In this document: in pieces, positions 1 through 8,823 of the stretch
Layout: each line of letters starts with the position of its first letter
Position numbering within the stretch: position 1 is the first letter of the stretch
Assembly: GCF_014649835.1 (NCBI RefSeq)
Contig: NZ_BMTU01000004.1
Coordinates: 248,001-312,000 of the forward strand
DNA length: 64,000 nucleotides
Direction: 5' to 3'
From: Streptomyces pilosus
GTDB lineage: Bacteria; Actinomycetota; Actinomycetes; Streptomycetales; Streptomycetaceae
Translations under genes and position numbers: made by a program
Notes under the pieces: generated by a model
The model's database searches: none
What the model was told of the DNA's origin: nothing
What the model saw: the letters and a program-made list of their open reading frames with translations, nothing else

Positions 1-66
1 CCAGCCGTTTTACGGTCAGTCAAGAACGTGATGGTCACGGTTTGTCACACGGGTGGGGGCCGGGGT

Positions 67-732
67 TCAGCGCCTGCGCACGCCGGGTGAGACCGCCAGC
101 CGTCCCGCCGCCCAGAACAGGGCGAGGGTGAGGAGCGCGAGGAACGCGACGAGGGTGGCGCCGCCGACCACCTTCTCGTAGTCGCGCTGGTAGAGGCCGT
201 CGATGATGTACCGGCCGAGACCGCCGAGACTGACGTACGCGGCGATGGTGGCCGTGGACACGATCTGGATGGCGGCGGAGCGCATCCCGCTGAGGATCAG
301 CGGGAGGGCGACGGGCACTTCGACCCGGAAGAGGATCCGCGACTCGTGCATGCCCATGCCCCGGGCGGCGTCCACCGGGGCGGGGTCGACGGAGCGGACC
401 GCCTCGTAGGTGGTCACCAGGATCGGCGGGACCGCCAGGACGACCAGCGGGATCATCACGGGCAGCAGGCCGAAGCCGATCAGCAGGACGGCCAGCACCA
501 GCAGGCCGAAACTGGGCAGCGCGCGGGCCGCGTTGGCGAGGAAGGCGAGCGCGTTCCCGCCGCGTCCGGTGTGGCCGGTGAGCAGGCCGACGGGCAGGCC
601 GATCGCGGCGGCGACCGCGAGGGCCAGCACCGAGTACTGCACGTGCTCCCAGAAGCGCCGCGGGATGCCGTCGTAGCCCTGCCAGTGGGCACCGTCGCTG
701 AAGAAGGCGTTGACGAAGTCGAGGACGTTCAC
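67..732 (-). CDS. ABC transporter permease, glycine betaine/proline type (OpuC-like)
   Basis: Predicted 221-residue inner-membrane permease of a quaternary-amine/osmoprotectant importer. About five hydrophobic segments and the EAA loop (AARGMGMHESRILFRVEVP) that docks on the ATPase are visible. The GTG start at 732 overlaps the TGA of the upstream permease (GTGA), so translation is coupled; longer in-frame extensions lie inside that neighbour and are unlikely. It is the third gene of a leftward operon ATPase-permease-permease. The substrate-binding protein is not seen and probably lies just beyond the left edge. The substrate (betaine, carnitine, choline or proline) is inferred from family only. 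Confidence 0.85.
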   Translation of the reverse strand: MNVLDFVNAFFSDGAHWQGYDGIPRRFWEHVQYSVLALAVAAAIGLPVGLLTGHTGRGGNALAFLANAARALPSFGLLVLAVLLIGFGLLPVMIPLVVLAVPPILVTTYEAVRSVDPAPVDAARGMGMHESRILFRVEVPVALPLILSGMRSAAIQIVSTATIAAYVSLGGLGRYIIDGLYQRDYEKVVGGATLVAFLALLTLALFWAAGRLAVSPGVRRR

Positions 733-1433
733 CGGACCGCGCCCTCCGGGGTGATCTCCGCCCGCCGCGCGGCGGGCTTCGGCCGGGTGGTGCCGCCCCG
801 CGGCATCCACGGGGTGAGCAGCGTCCGCAGCAGGACCAGCAGCGCGTCGCACGCGATCGCCAGGGCCGCCATGGTGAGCACGGCGTTGACCGCGAGTTCG
901 GGGCGGTCGTACTTCTGCGCGGCCGCGAGCAGGTTACCGAGGGCGCCCTGGTTGCCGATCAGGGCACCGACGCTCACCAGGGAGATGCTGGAGGCGGTGG
1001 CGACCCGCAGTCCGGCGATGACGGCGGGCGCGGCGATCGGCAACTGCACCTGGACGTAGCGCCGTACGGGGCCGAAGCCCATGGCGGTGGCGGCGGCGAG
1101 GGTCTCGTCCGGCACCGAGCGCACACCGTCGACGATCGCCGGGACCAGCACCACGAGGCTGTAGAGGGCCAGCGGGATCATCACGGTGAGTTCGGTCTGG
1201 CCGGTGTAGTCGATGAGGACGACGAAGAACGCCAGGGACGGGATGGCGTAGAGGACGGTCGTCACCCCGAGCACGGGCGGGTAGAGCCAGCGGAAGCGGC
1301 CGCACAGCAGCGCGAGCGGCAGCGCGAGGAGCAGGCCGGCGGCGACCGGCAGCAGCGCCTCCCGCATGTGCACCCCGATCAGGCCGGTCCAGCTGTGCTG
1401 GAGGTCGCTGGGGATGTCGAAGAAGCCGCTCAT
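729..1433 (-). CDS. ABC transporter permease, glycine betaine/proline type
   Basis: Second integral-membrane subunit (234 residues) of the osmoprotectant importer. It has five to six hydrophobic segments and an EAA loop (AATAMGFGPVRRYVQVQLP). Its ATG at 1433 overlaps the stop of the ATPase gene, and its own stop overlaps the GTG of the next permease, giving a tightly coupled operon. Two different permeases with one ATPase is the OpuB/OpuC layout (family knowledge). Osmotic regulation is usual for the family, but no specific site is visible here. Confidence 0.86.
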   Translation of the reverse strand: MSGFFDIPSDLQHSWTGLIGVHMREALLPVAAGLLLALPLALLCGRFRWLYPPVLGVTTVLYAIPSLAFFVVLIDYTGQTELTVMIPLALYSLVVLVPAIVDGVRSVPDETLAAATAMGFGPVRRYVQVQLPIAAPAVIAGLRVATASSISLVSVGALIGNQGALGNLLAAAQKYDRPELAVNAVLTMAALAIACDALLVLLRTLLTPWMPRGGTTRPKPAARRAEITPEGAVR

Positions 1434-2584
1434 CCGGCGACCTTCTCGTCCTCGGCGCGGCCGGCCGTCCCGGCACCGCCGGCCGTGTGGGCGGCCGTGT
1501 GGGCGGCCCTGATCGCCTCGCCGATGGTCTGCTGGGAAACGACTCCGGTCACCCGTCCGTCGCCGTCGACGGCGACCGCCCAGCCGGTGGGCGAGAGCAC
1601 CGCGGAGTCGAGCGCGGTCCGCAGCGAGTCGACGCCCGGCACGAACGGCCGCCCGTACGGCAGCAGCCGGTCGGTCCCGACGTCCCCGCCGGTCAGCTCC
1701 TCGCGCGCGGCCCAGCCGAGCGGGCGCCCCTCGGCGTCGGTCACGAGGAGGTGGGGCGCCGCGGTGGCGGCGATGCGCTCGGCGGTCGCGCCGGCGGGGA
1801 TCACGGCGTCGGTGGCCGGCTCCAGCGCGGCGGAGGGGAAGAAGGACAGCCGGCGGATGCCGCGGTCGGCGCCGAGGAAGTCCTCCACGAAGCCGTCCGC
1901 GGGCCGGCTCAGCAGCTCGGCGGGCGGCGCGTACTGGGCGAGCCGGCCGCCCTCGCGCAGGACGGCGACCATGGTGCCGAGCTTGATCGCCTCGTCGATG
2001 TCGTGGGTGACGAAGACGATGGTCTTGCCCAGCTCGTCCTGGATCCGCAGGAGTTCGTCCTGGAGCCCCTTGCGCACCACGGGGTCGACGGCGGAGAACG
2101 GCTCGTCCATCAGCAGCACCGGCGGGTCCGCGGCGAGCGCCCGCGCCACGCCGACGCGCTGCTGCTGGCCGCCGGAGAGCTGGTACGGGTACCTCCCGGC
2201 CAGCGAGGGGTCCAGTCCCACCCGCTCCATCAGCTCCGCCGCCCGGTCCCGGGCCCGCTGCTTGCCCCAGCCGAGCAGGCGGGGCACGGTGGCGATGTTG
2301 TCCGCGATGGTGCGGTGCTGGAAGAGGCCGGCGTTCTGGATGACGTACCCCATGGACCGGCGCAGGGTGGTCACCGGCTGCCGCCGGCTGTCCTCACCGT
2401 CGATCAGGATCGTGCCCTCGGTGGGTTCGACCATCCGGTTGATCATCCGGAGGGTGGTCGTCTTGCCGCATCCCGAGGGCCCGACGAGAACGGTGATCGA
2501 GCGGTCGGGGATGTCCAGCGACAGCCGGTCGACCGCCACCGTGCCGTCCGGGTACCGCTTCGTGACTGAATCGATCCGTATCAA
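1430..2584 (-). CDS. ABC transporter ATPase, glycine betaine/proline type with C-terminal CBS-like region
   Basis: Cytoplasmic ATPase (384 residues) powering the importer. Walker A (GPSGCGKTT), signature (LSGGQQQR) and Walker B (LLMDEPFSAVD) are all intact. The C-terminal third (about residues 260-375) resembles the CBS pair that senses ionic strength in OpuA/OpuC ATPases; this region is weaker than the ATPase core. I chose the TTG at 2584 because the recognisable fold (IRIDSVTKRYPDG) begins there and a GAAGGG ribosome site sits 10 nt upstream. First gene of the leftward operon. Confidence 0.85.
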   Translation of the reverse strand: MIRIDSVTKRYPDGTVAVDRLSLDIPDRSITVLVGPSGCGKTTTLRMINRMVEPTEGTILIDGEDSRRQPVTTLRRSMGYVIQNAGLFQHRTIADNIATVPRLLGWGKQRARDRAAELMERVGLDPSLAGRYPYQLSGGQQQRVGVARALAADPPVLLMDEPFSAVDPVVRKGLQDELLRIQDELGKTIVFVTHDIDEAIKLGTMVAVLREGGRLAQYAPPAELLSRPADGFVEDFLGADRGIRRLSFFPSAALEPATDAVIPAGATAERIAATAAPHLLVTDAEGRPLGWAAREELTGGDVGTDRLLPYGRPFVPGVDSLRTALDSAVLSPTGWAVAVDGDGRVTGVVSQQTIGEAIRAAHTAAHTAGGAGTAGRAEDEKVAG

Positions 2585-2707
2585 GACGCCGATGCCCTTC
2601 GGGTGGCGGAAGTTTCTGACCGGGTTCGCGCACTCTGTCGCCGGTGAGTGTAAACGGCACCACCGACAGAACCCCGGAACCCCGCCCCCGGGCCGACCGG
2701 CCACGGG

Positions 2708-3448
2708 CTACGCCGCCACCTGCCCCGATCCGTCCGCGGGAAACCCCGGGGTCCGCAGCACCCGGCGGTCCGCGGTCACCGCGAACAGCTCGCAGCCGGG
2801 CAGCGCGGCGGCCCACGGGACGCCGTCCGCCCCCAGGGCGAAGGCCGCCGTCGCCACCGCGTCCGCCTCGGTGAGGGTGGGGGCGGTGACGGTCAGGCTC
2901 AGCAGGCCGGTGGACGGGCGGCCGGTGCGGCCGTCGAGGATGTGGTCGCCGCGTGCGTAGCGTGCGGAGGTGGCGACCGCGCCGTCGGTGAGGGGCACCA
3001 CGGCGCACAGCCGGCCGGCGTGCTCCGGGTGCCGCACGCCCACCCGCCACGGCCCGCCGGCGGCCACCACGTCACCGCCGGCGTTGAGGCAGAACCGGCG
3101 TGCCCCGGCGGCCCGGAGCAGTTCCGCGCCCTTCTGCACCGACCAGCCCTTCACCACCGCGCAGGGGTCGAGGCGCCGGCCGGGCAGCCGCACGTCGAAG
3201 GCGCCGCCGGTGGCGGTCCGGTACCTCTCACCGAGGCCGAGGACCTCGGTCAGGTGAGGGCTGAGGCGATCGGGGTCCAGCTCGCCCCGGTCGAGCCGGC
3301 ACACCTCGCTGTCCTCGCGGAACGGGCTGAAGCGGGCGTCCACTTCCCGCAGCCAGGCGAAGAGTCCGTCGGCCGCGGCGGCGGGGAAGTCCTCGTCGTC
3401 GACGCGCAGGGACACCGGGAAACCCATGACGTGTTCGACGCGGCGCAC
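2708..3448 (-). CDS. apbE: FAD:protein FMN transferase (ApbE family)
   Basis: ApbE enzymes use FAD to attach FMN covalently to a Thr/Ser in FMN-binding domains of exported or membrane proteins. This 246-residue protein has the N-terminal HVMGFPVSL region, the GGDVVAAGG loop, the GDHILDGRTG motif and the ADAVATAAF segment typical of the family. No clear signal peptide is seen, so it may act in the cytoplasm like other short actinobacterial members. The GTG at 3448 follows the stop of the FMN-binding gene by one base. That gene's product is its obvious substrate. Confidence 0.88.
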   Translation of the reverse strand: MRRVEHVMGFPVSLRVDDEDFPAAAADGLFAWLREVDARFSPFREDSEVCRLDRGELDPDRLSPHLTEVLGLGERYRTATGGAFDVRLPGRRLDPCAVVKGWSVQKGAELLRAAGARRFCLNAGGDVVAAGGPWRVGVRHPEHAGRLCAVVPLTDGAVATSARYARGDHILDGRTGRPSTGLLSLTVTAPTLTEADAVATAAFALGADGVPWAAALPGCELFAVTADRRVLRTPGFPADGSGQVAA

Positions 3449-3449
3449 G

Positions 3450-3848
3450 TCAGGAGCCCTGCGCGTCGAGGGCGGCCTGCAGCGACTCCCGGTAGCCGTC
3501 GCTGGTGACGGTGGCCCCGGAGACCGTGTCGACGTCGGCGCTCTGCGCTTCGAGGGTCTCCTCGATGAGGGTGGGCACGGCGGCCGTGGTCTGCGGGTGG
3601 TCCGGCTGCCGGAGCATCCGCACGCCGGTGATGCGGTCGCCGTCGAGGGTGACCTCGACCTGGACGGCGCCCTTCTCGGTGTCGACGGACGGCCCCGCGA
3701 CGACCCGGGTGGTACCTCCCGGGACGGTGGACACCGTGGGGGCCGGCGCGGGCGCGGCGGTGGCCGGCGCCTCGTCGGCGGGGGCGTGGCGCCAGACGGG
3801 GACCAGTCCGGCGACGGTCAGGATCAGGACGGGCAGGGCTCGCTTCAC
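3450..3848 (-). CDS. Exported FMN-binding domain protein, predicted flavinylation substrate
   Basis: A 132-residue protein with an N-terminal hydrophobic signal/anchor (residues about 3-18), a Pro/Ala linker and an FMN-binding domain. It ends in the motif VSGATVTSDGYRESL; the Thr of SGAT is the expected site of phosphoester-linked FMN. The gene lies between a ferric-reductase-like gene and apbE on the same strand with short spacing, so a three-gene operon is likely. Inferred role: one-electron carrier on the outer face of the membrane. Confidence 0.87.
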   Translation of the reverse strand: MKRALPVLILTVAGLVPVWRHAPADEAPATAAPAPAPTVSTVPGGTTRVVAGPSVDTEKGAVQVEVTLDGDRITGVRMLRQPDHPQTTAAVPTLIEETLEAQSADVDTVSGATVTSDGYRESLQAALDAQGS

Positions 3849-3876
3849 GGGTTTCTCCTCGTTCGCCGGGGGTGCG

Positions 3877-5217
3877 TCAGCCGGCCAGGCTGAAGCGCTC
3901 GTGGTGGATCTGCCGGCGGGGAACGCCCAGTTCGCGCAGGGACCGCAGGACGGCGGCGGTCATGCCGGGAGGGCCGCAGACGTAGACGTCCCGGTCGGTG
4001 AGGTCGGGCACGAGGCGGGCGAGTTCGGCGGGGGCGAGCCGGTCCGGGACGGGCGGGCCGGTGATCAGGTGCAGTTCGGCGCCCCTGGCGAGGGCGAGGC
4101 GGCGCAGTTCGTCGTGGAGCACGGCGTCGGCCTCCGCGGTGACGCGGTACAGGACGACGGCGTGGCCGTGCAGTTCCTCCAGCAGGGCGCGGATCGGGGT
4201 GACGCCGACGCCGCCCGCGACGAGCAGGACGTCGGGACGGGTGCGGTGCAGGGCGGTGAAGGCACCGTACGGGCCCTCCGCGAAGACGCGCGTGCCGGGC
4301 CTCAGCCCGCGCAGCGCCGCGCTGCCGTCGCCGGCGGCCTTGACGGTGAGCCGGAGGCCGCGGCCGTCGGGCGCGGCGGACAGCGAGTAGGGGTTGGCCT
4401 GCCACCAGCGGTCCCGGGTCAGGAAGCGCCAGAGGAAGAACTGGCCGGCGCGGGCGGGCAGTCGGTGCAGGTCGCGGCCGGTGATGTGCACCGACACGAC
4501 GTGGTCGTTCTCCGGGACGACGGCGGTGACCCGCAGCCGGTGGCGCCGGTTGCGCCACAGCGGCAGGACCACCCGTCCGGCGAGCACCGCGGTGAGCGCG
4601 GCGCCCCACAGTCCGTACCAGTAGGCCGTCGCGGCGGTCGAGGCGGTGAAGGTGGAGCCGGCGGCGACCTGGTGGGTGAAGGCCAGCACCACGGCGACGT
4701 AGGTGTACAGGTGGATGAAGTGCCAGGTCTCGTAGGCGAGGCGGCGCCGGGCGCGGCGGGCGGAGACGGCACCGACGACGAGGAGCAGCGCCAGCGCGAC
4801 GACCGCGCGCAGCACGCCCTCGACGGTCTCGGCGAGGTCGACGAGCTGGTCCACCGGGTCCAGGGAGGACATCCCGGCGTACCCGCAGGTGATGAAGACG
4901 GCGTGCGCGAGGAGCGTCCACAGCAGTGCGAAGCCGGTCCAGCGGTGCCACAGGGTGAGCCGGTCCATGCCGATCCTGCGGTCCAGCCAGGGCAGCCGGG
5001 CCACCAGCAGCAGCTGGAAGGCCATCAGCAGGGCGCCGTACAGGCCGGTGAGACGGCCCAGCAGGACGAGGGCGTCGGCGCCGAAGCCCGCCCGGACGAA
5101 GAGGACGGCCACCACCACCGCGTTCGCCGCGAGCAGCCCGTACAGGCCGGCGCGCGCCACCGTGCCCGGGCGTCGCCTCGCGGTGGGGGGTGCGGGAGGC
5201 GTTTGGACAGCTGTCAC
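3877..5217 (-). CDS. Ferric-reductase-like transmembrane protein with FAD/NAD(P)H reductase domain
   Basis: A 446-residue membrane flavocytochrome-like protein. The N-terminal half has about six hydrophobic helices with conserved His (HRWTGFALLWTLLAHAVF, WHFIHLYTYVAVVLAFTH) expected to bind haem. The C-terminal half is a ferredoxin-NADP reductase module with FAD contacts (NPYSLSAAPDG), a nucleotide loop (VAGGVGVTPIRALLEEL) and the end motif CGPPGM. The GTG at 5217 has a good AAGGAG site 8 nt upstream; extension to 5289 lacks such support. Predicted to take electrons from cytoplasmic NAD(P)H and pass them to the flavinylated protein encoded next. Confidence 0.88.
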   Translation of the reverse strand: MTAVQTPPAPPTARRRPGTVARAGLYGLLAANAVVVAVLFVRAGFGADALVLLGRLTGLYGALLMAFQLLLVARLPWLDRRIGMDRLTLWHRWTGFALLWTLLAHAVFITCGYAGMSSLDPVDQLVDLAETVEGVLRAVVALALLLVVGAVSARRARRRLAYETWHFIHLYTYVAVVLAFTHQVAAGSTFTASTAATAYWYGLWGAALTAVLAGRVVLPLWRNRRHRLRVTAVVPENDHVVSVHITGRDLHRLPARAGQFFLWRFLTRDRWWQANPYSLSAAPDGRGLRLTVKAAGDGSAALRGLRPGTRVFAEGPYGAFTALHRTRPDVLLVAGGVGVTPIRALLEELHGHAVVLYRVTAEADAVLHDELRRLALARGAELHLITGPPVPDRLAPAELARLVPDLTDRDVYVCGPPGMTAAVLRSLRELGVPRRQIHHERFSLAG

Positions 5218-5354
5218 GCCGGAAACTCCTTGATCGGGTCCTGGGACACCGAGCCTGGTCGGAGACGCTGTCGATCCGCTGTCGGTCAACTTTCAAGTTT
5301 TTATCGATCGGGACGCGGATCCGCACCGCCCTCCTGCCCGGGGGACGGGTGCCG

Positions 5355-5360
5355 CAGTAT
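5355..5360 (+). promoter_or_regulatory. Putative -10 hexamer for leaderless response-regulator mRNA
   Basis: CAGTAT lies 6 nt before the GTG at 5367 and no Shine-Dalgarno fits, matching the leaderless pattern repeated elsewhere in this window. The TSS would be at or next to the start codon. Confidence 0.4.
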
Positions 5361-5366
5361 GGGCGG

Positions 5367-6056
5367 GTGGAAAAAGTACGACTCCTCGTCGTGGACGACG
5401 ATCCGCCGATAGCCGACCTGGTGGCGACGGTCGCCCGGTACGAGGGCTGGGAGGCGGTCACCGCCAACTCCGGCGAGGAGGCGCTGCGCCGCGCCGCCGA
5501 GTTCCGCCCGGACATCGTGGTGCTGGACCTGATGCTGCCGGACGTCGACGGTTTCGGCGTCCTGGACCGGCTGCGGCGCTCCGGGGCGATGGTCCCGGTG
5601 GTGTTCCTGACCGCCCGGGACGGGGTCGCGGACCGGGTGGCGGGGCTGACCCGGGGCGGGGACGACTACCTGGTCAAACCGTTCGCCGTGGAGGAGCTGA
5701 TGGCGCGGCTGCGCACGGTGCTGCGGCGCAGTGCCGGGCCGGGGTACCCGCGGTCGGTGCTGCGGGTGGCGGACCTGACGATGGACGAGGACACCCGTGA
5801 GGTGCGGCGCGGGGAGCGGCTGCTGTCGCTGACGCCGACGGAGTACGAGGTGCTGCGCTACCTGATGCGCCGCTCGCCGACGGTACTGACCAAGGCGCAG
5901 ATCCTGGACCACGTGTGGGAGTACGGCTTCGGGGGCCGCTCCAACGTGGTGGAGCTGGTGGTCAGCCGGCTGCGGCGCAAGCTGGACGACACCGGTGAGC
6001 CGCTGATCCGGACCGTGCGGGGCTTCGGGTACGTGATCCGGCAGGCCGCCGAGTGA
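5367..6056 (+). CDS. OmpR/PhoB-family response regulator
   Basis: A 229-residue DNA-binding response regulator. The receiver has the acidic pocket VVDDDPP, phosphoacceptor Asp54 (VVLDLMLPDVDG), Thr82 and Lys104 (YLVKPF). The C-terminal winged helix carries LTPTEYEVLRYLMRRS and NVVELVVSRLRRKLDD. Start chosen at GTG 5367, preceded by a -10-like hexamer; GTG 5349 would add six residues. Its stop overlaps the histidine kinase start (GTGA). It is divergent from the ferric-reductase/FMN/ApbE operon, which makes that operon a candidate target; this is inference from position. Confidence 0.9.
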   Translation: MEKVRLLVVDDDPPIADLVATVARYEGWEAVTANSGEEALRRAAEFRPDIVVLDLMLPDVDGFGVLDRLRRSGAMVPVVFLTARDGVADRVAGLTRGGDDYLVKPFAVEELMARLRTVLRRSAGPGYPRSVLRVADLTMDEDTREVRRGERLLSLTPTEYEVLRYLMRRSPTVLTKAQILDHVWEYGFGGRSNVVELVVSRLRRKLDDTGEPLIRTVRGFGYVIRQAAE

Positions 6057-7498
6057 CCGCGTCCCCGCGGCGCCTGCGGGACACGTACCGGAGGATGCGG
6101 CTGGGCACCCGGCTGACGCTGGGGCTCGGGGTGCTGTCGCTCGCGGTGTTCGCGGTCGTCGGCACGGCCCTCACCACGTTCATGCACGACTACCTGGAGC
6201 GGCAGCTCGGCGACCAGCTGAAGCTGATCCAGACCGTGCAGGCCAAGGACGCGGCGGCGCACGGCACGGTCAGGCGGAAGCCGTACTACGGCTGGTACAC
6301 GGCGGTGTACGACGTCTCCGGCGACGCGGTCACGCTGCGCAGGCCCTCCGACGTGCCGGACGACACCCGGGCGATGGCGGACCTCGCGCGGGCGATGGCG
6401 CACTCCGGCACCGAGCTGACGCGCACCGCGCGGATCGACGGGGAGGGCACCTACCGGCTGCGCGGCTGCGAGGTGGAACCGGGGGTGGTGCTGGTGAGCG
6501 CGGCACCCGTGAAGGACGTCGAGGAGACCGTCGAGCAGCTGATCACGGTGCAGGTCGTGGTGTTCGCGCTCGCGCTGACGGCGCTGGTGGTGTCCGGGCG
6601 GCGGATGCTGCGGCGCGGCCTGGAGCCGCTGAGCGCCATGGCACACACCGCGCACGGCATCGCCTCGCACGACCTGAGCGAGTCGGCGTCCCGGCTGCCG
6701 CTGCGCGCGGACGGGCGGGACGGCGGACGGGAGGTGGCGGAGCTGCGGTCCGCGTTCAACGCGATGCTGGAGCACATCGACGACTCCCTCGCGGTGCGTG
6801 CCGAGGCGGAGTCGCGGCTGCGCCGGTTCGTCGCGGACGCCTCGCACGAACTGCGCACCCCGCTGATGTCGGTGCGCGGGTACGCGGACCTGTTCCAGTA
6901 CGCCGCCGCCAACGAGCCCGCCGAACGCGAGCGCCATCTGGCGCGGTTGCGGGCGGAGGCCGCCCGGATGGGGGTGCTGCTCGACGACCTGCTGCTGCTG
7001 GCGCGGCTGGACGAGGGGGAGGTGGAGGCGCCGCTGCGGCCGGCCCGGACGGATCTGGCGGAACTGGTGCGGCAGGCCGCCGACGCGTTCCGCGCGGGGC
7101 ACCCGGGCCATCCGCTGACGGTGACGGCCGGGGCGGCTCCGCCGCCGCTGCGGCTGGATCCGCAGCGCATCCGGCAGGTGCTGGACAACCTGCTGACCAA
7201 CGCCGCGGTGCACACCCCGGCCGGCACCCCGGTGTCGGTGGGGATCTCGGTGACCGGCGACCGGGTGCTGGTGCGGGTGAGCGACGCGGGCCCCGGCGTC
7301 CCGGCGGAGGACCGGGAGCGGGTCTTCGACCGCTTCTACCGGGTCGACAAGGCACGCAGCCGCGACCGGGGCGGCAGCGGACTGGGCCTCGCGGTCGCCC
7401 GGTCCCTGGTGCGGGCACACGGCGGCGACATCGAACTGGGCAGCGAACCGGGCGCGACGGTCTTCACCGTACGGCTCCCCCTGGACGGCGCCGCCTGA
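6053..7498 (+). CDS. Sensor histidine kinase
   Basis: A 481-residue membrane kinase partnered with the response regulator whose stop codon it overlaps. It has a TM helix near residues 23-45, an extracytoplasmic sensor region of about 120 residues, a second TM near 165-185, HAMP, a DHp domain with phosphoacceptor His265 (ADASHELRTPL), and an ATPase domain with an N box (LDNLLTNAAVH) and G boxes (SDAGPGVP, GGSGLGLAV). Signal unknown; envelope redox stress or metal status is a reasonable guess from the neighbouring redox operon. Confidence 0.9.
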   Translation: MTASPRRLRDTYRRMRLGTRLTLGLGVLSLAVFAVVGTALTTFMHDYLERQLGDQLKLIQTVQAKDAAAHGTVRRKPYYGWYTAVYDVSGDAVTLRRPSDVPDDTRAMADLARAMAHSGTELTRTARIDGEGTYRLRGCEVEPGVVLVSAAPVKDVEETVEQLITVQVVVFALALTALVVSGRRMLRRGLEPLSAMAHTAHGIASHDLSESASRLPLRADGRDGGREVAELRSAFNAMLEHIDDSLAVRAEAESRLRRFVADASHELRTPLMSVRGYADLFQYAAANEPAERERHLARLRAEAARMGVLLDDLLLLARLDEGEVEAPLRPARTDLAELVRQAADAFRAGHPGHPLTVTAGAAPPPLRLDPQRIRQVLDNLLTNAAVHTPAGTPVSVGISVTGDRVLVRVSDAGPGVPAEDRERVFDRFYRVDKARSRDRGGSGLGLAVARSLVRAHGGDIELGSEPGATVFTVRLPLDGAA

Positions 7499-7552
7499 CG
7501 GATGTCCGGACCGCGGGCGGAACCGTCGACCCACCGCGGGCCGCCGGCCCGG

Positions 7553-7574
7553 GCCCGGCCGGTGCCGGCCGGGC
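7553..7574. terminator. GC-rich stem-loop between convergent kinase genes
   Basis: Perfect 10-bp arms (7553-7562 and 7565-7574) around a 2-nt loop, 55 nt past one kinase stop and 130 nt from the end of the convergent kinase gene. It lacks a U-tract, which is normal for Streptomyces. It could end transcription from either side. Confidence 0.45.
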
Positions 7575-7704
7575 GGCGTCACGCCGCGTCGTGACCGACT
7601 CCCCCGGCTGCGGGCCGGATCGGCGGCCGGTTCTCCGGGAAGGGCCGCGGCGGCGGGTCCGTCGGGACACCGCGCCGGCGGCCGGGGAGCCGCCGGACCA
7701 CCGG

Positions 7705-8823
7705 TCAGCCGTCCGTGGCGGGGAGGGTCACCTCGAAGCGGCAGCCGCCGGTGACGTTGCGGACGGTGGTGCTGCCGCGGTGGGCCTCGACGATGCCGCG
7801 GACGATGGCGAGGCCGAGGCCCGCGCCGGCCGGCGGGGTGCGGGCGTGGCTGCCGCGCCAGCCGGTGTCGAAGACGCGGGGCAGGTCCTCCTCGGGGATG
7901 CCGCCGCAGCCGTCCGTCACCGACAGCACCACGCCCTCGGACGAGCGCCGCGCGGCGACCGCCACGGTCCCGTCGGCCGGGGTCCGGCGGATGGCGTTGA
8001 CCAGCAGGTTGCCCAGGACCCGGCTCATCTCCCGCCCGTCCACCTCCACCGGCAGCGGCTCCACCCCGTCGCCGACGAGCCGCACGCCGTGTTCGCGGGC
8101 GAGCGGGTCCGCGCCGGCGAGGGCGTCGCCGACGAGGTCGTACAGGGAGACCCGGGACGGCGAGAGGGCGAGCGCGCCGGCGTGGATGCGGGAGAGTTCG
8201 AAGAGGTCGCCGACCATGTCGTTCAGGCGCTCCACCTCGGTGCGGATCTGCCGCAGGTAGCGGTCGGGGTCGGCGGCGACCCCGTCCTCCAGCGCCTCGG
8301 CCATCGCGCGCAGTCCGGCGAGCGGGGTGCGCAGATCGTGGGAGATCCAGGCGACGAGCTCCCGCCGGGAGGACTCCAGCGCCCGCTCACGGCCGCGTGA
8401 CGCGGCGAGCCGGGCGCTGGTGGCCTCCAGTTCGCGGCTGAGCGCGGCGAGTTCCGCGGTGGCCGGGCCCTCGGGTGCGGCGAAGTCGCCGCCGTCGCCG
8501 AACGAGCGGGCGGCGAGGGTGAGTTCGCGGCTGCGGGCGACGACCCAGCGGCCCAGCAGCAGCGCGGTGACCACGGAGACCACGGCGGCCATGGCGACGA
8601 CGGTGGTCACCACCCTCAGATCGTGCGCCGAGAGGAACATCGCCCGGGCGACGGCCAGCGTCCCGGCGAGCATCGCCGTCACGGCGACCCCCGCCACCAC
8701 CGCGAGGTGCGCGGCGAGCGACCTGCGCCGGATCAGCAGCAGCACGCACGCGCCGAGCAGACCGGCCGCGGCGGCGCCGAGGAACGCGAACAGCGCGATG
8801 AGCGGCGTGTCCCGCACGGTCAC
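7705..8823 (-). CDS. Sensor histidine kinase with four N-terminal membrane helices
   Basis: A 372-residue kinase. The N-terminal 110 residues form about four hydrophobic helices with little extracytoplasmic sequence, suggesting intramembrane sensing. A HAMP-like linker follows, then DHp with His162 (AWISHDLRTPL), an N box (LGNLLVNAIRR) and G boxes (TDGCGGIPEED, GAGLGLAIVRG). GTG 8823 overlaps the regulator stop (GTGA). Forms a leftward two-gene system with the regulator at 8820-9548. Target genes cannot be told from the sequence. Confidence 0.88.
   Translation of the reverse strand: MTVRDTPLIALFAFLGAAAAGLLGACVLLLIRRRSLAAHLAVVAGVAVTAMLAGTLAVARAMFLSAHDLRVVTTVVAMAAVVSVVTALLLGRWVVARSRELTLAARSFGDGGDFAAPEGPATAELAALSRELEATSARLAASRGRERALESSRRELVAWISHDLRTPLAGLRAMAEALEDGVAADPDRYLRQIRTEVERLNDMVGDLFELSRIHAGALALSPSRVSLYDLVGDALAGADPLAREHGVRLVGDGVEPLPVEVDGREMSRVLGNLLVNAIRRTPADGTVAVAARRSSEGVVLSVTDGCGGIPEEDLPRVFDTGWRGSHARTPPAGAGLGLAIVRGIVEAHRGSTTVRNVTGGCRFEVTLPATDG

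Noticed and set aside
3505..5412. A 635-codon + strand open frame over the ferric-reductase-like gene
   Set aside because: Antisense to a well-supported gene, with no motif or ribosome site. The same applies to long antisense frames over murC (10240-12147) and fadB (49596-51905).
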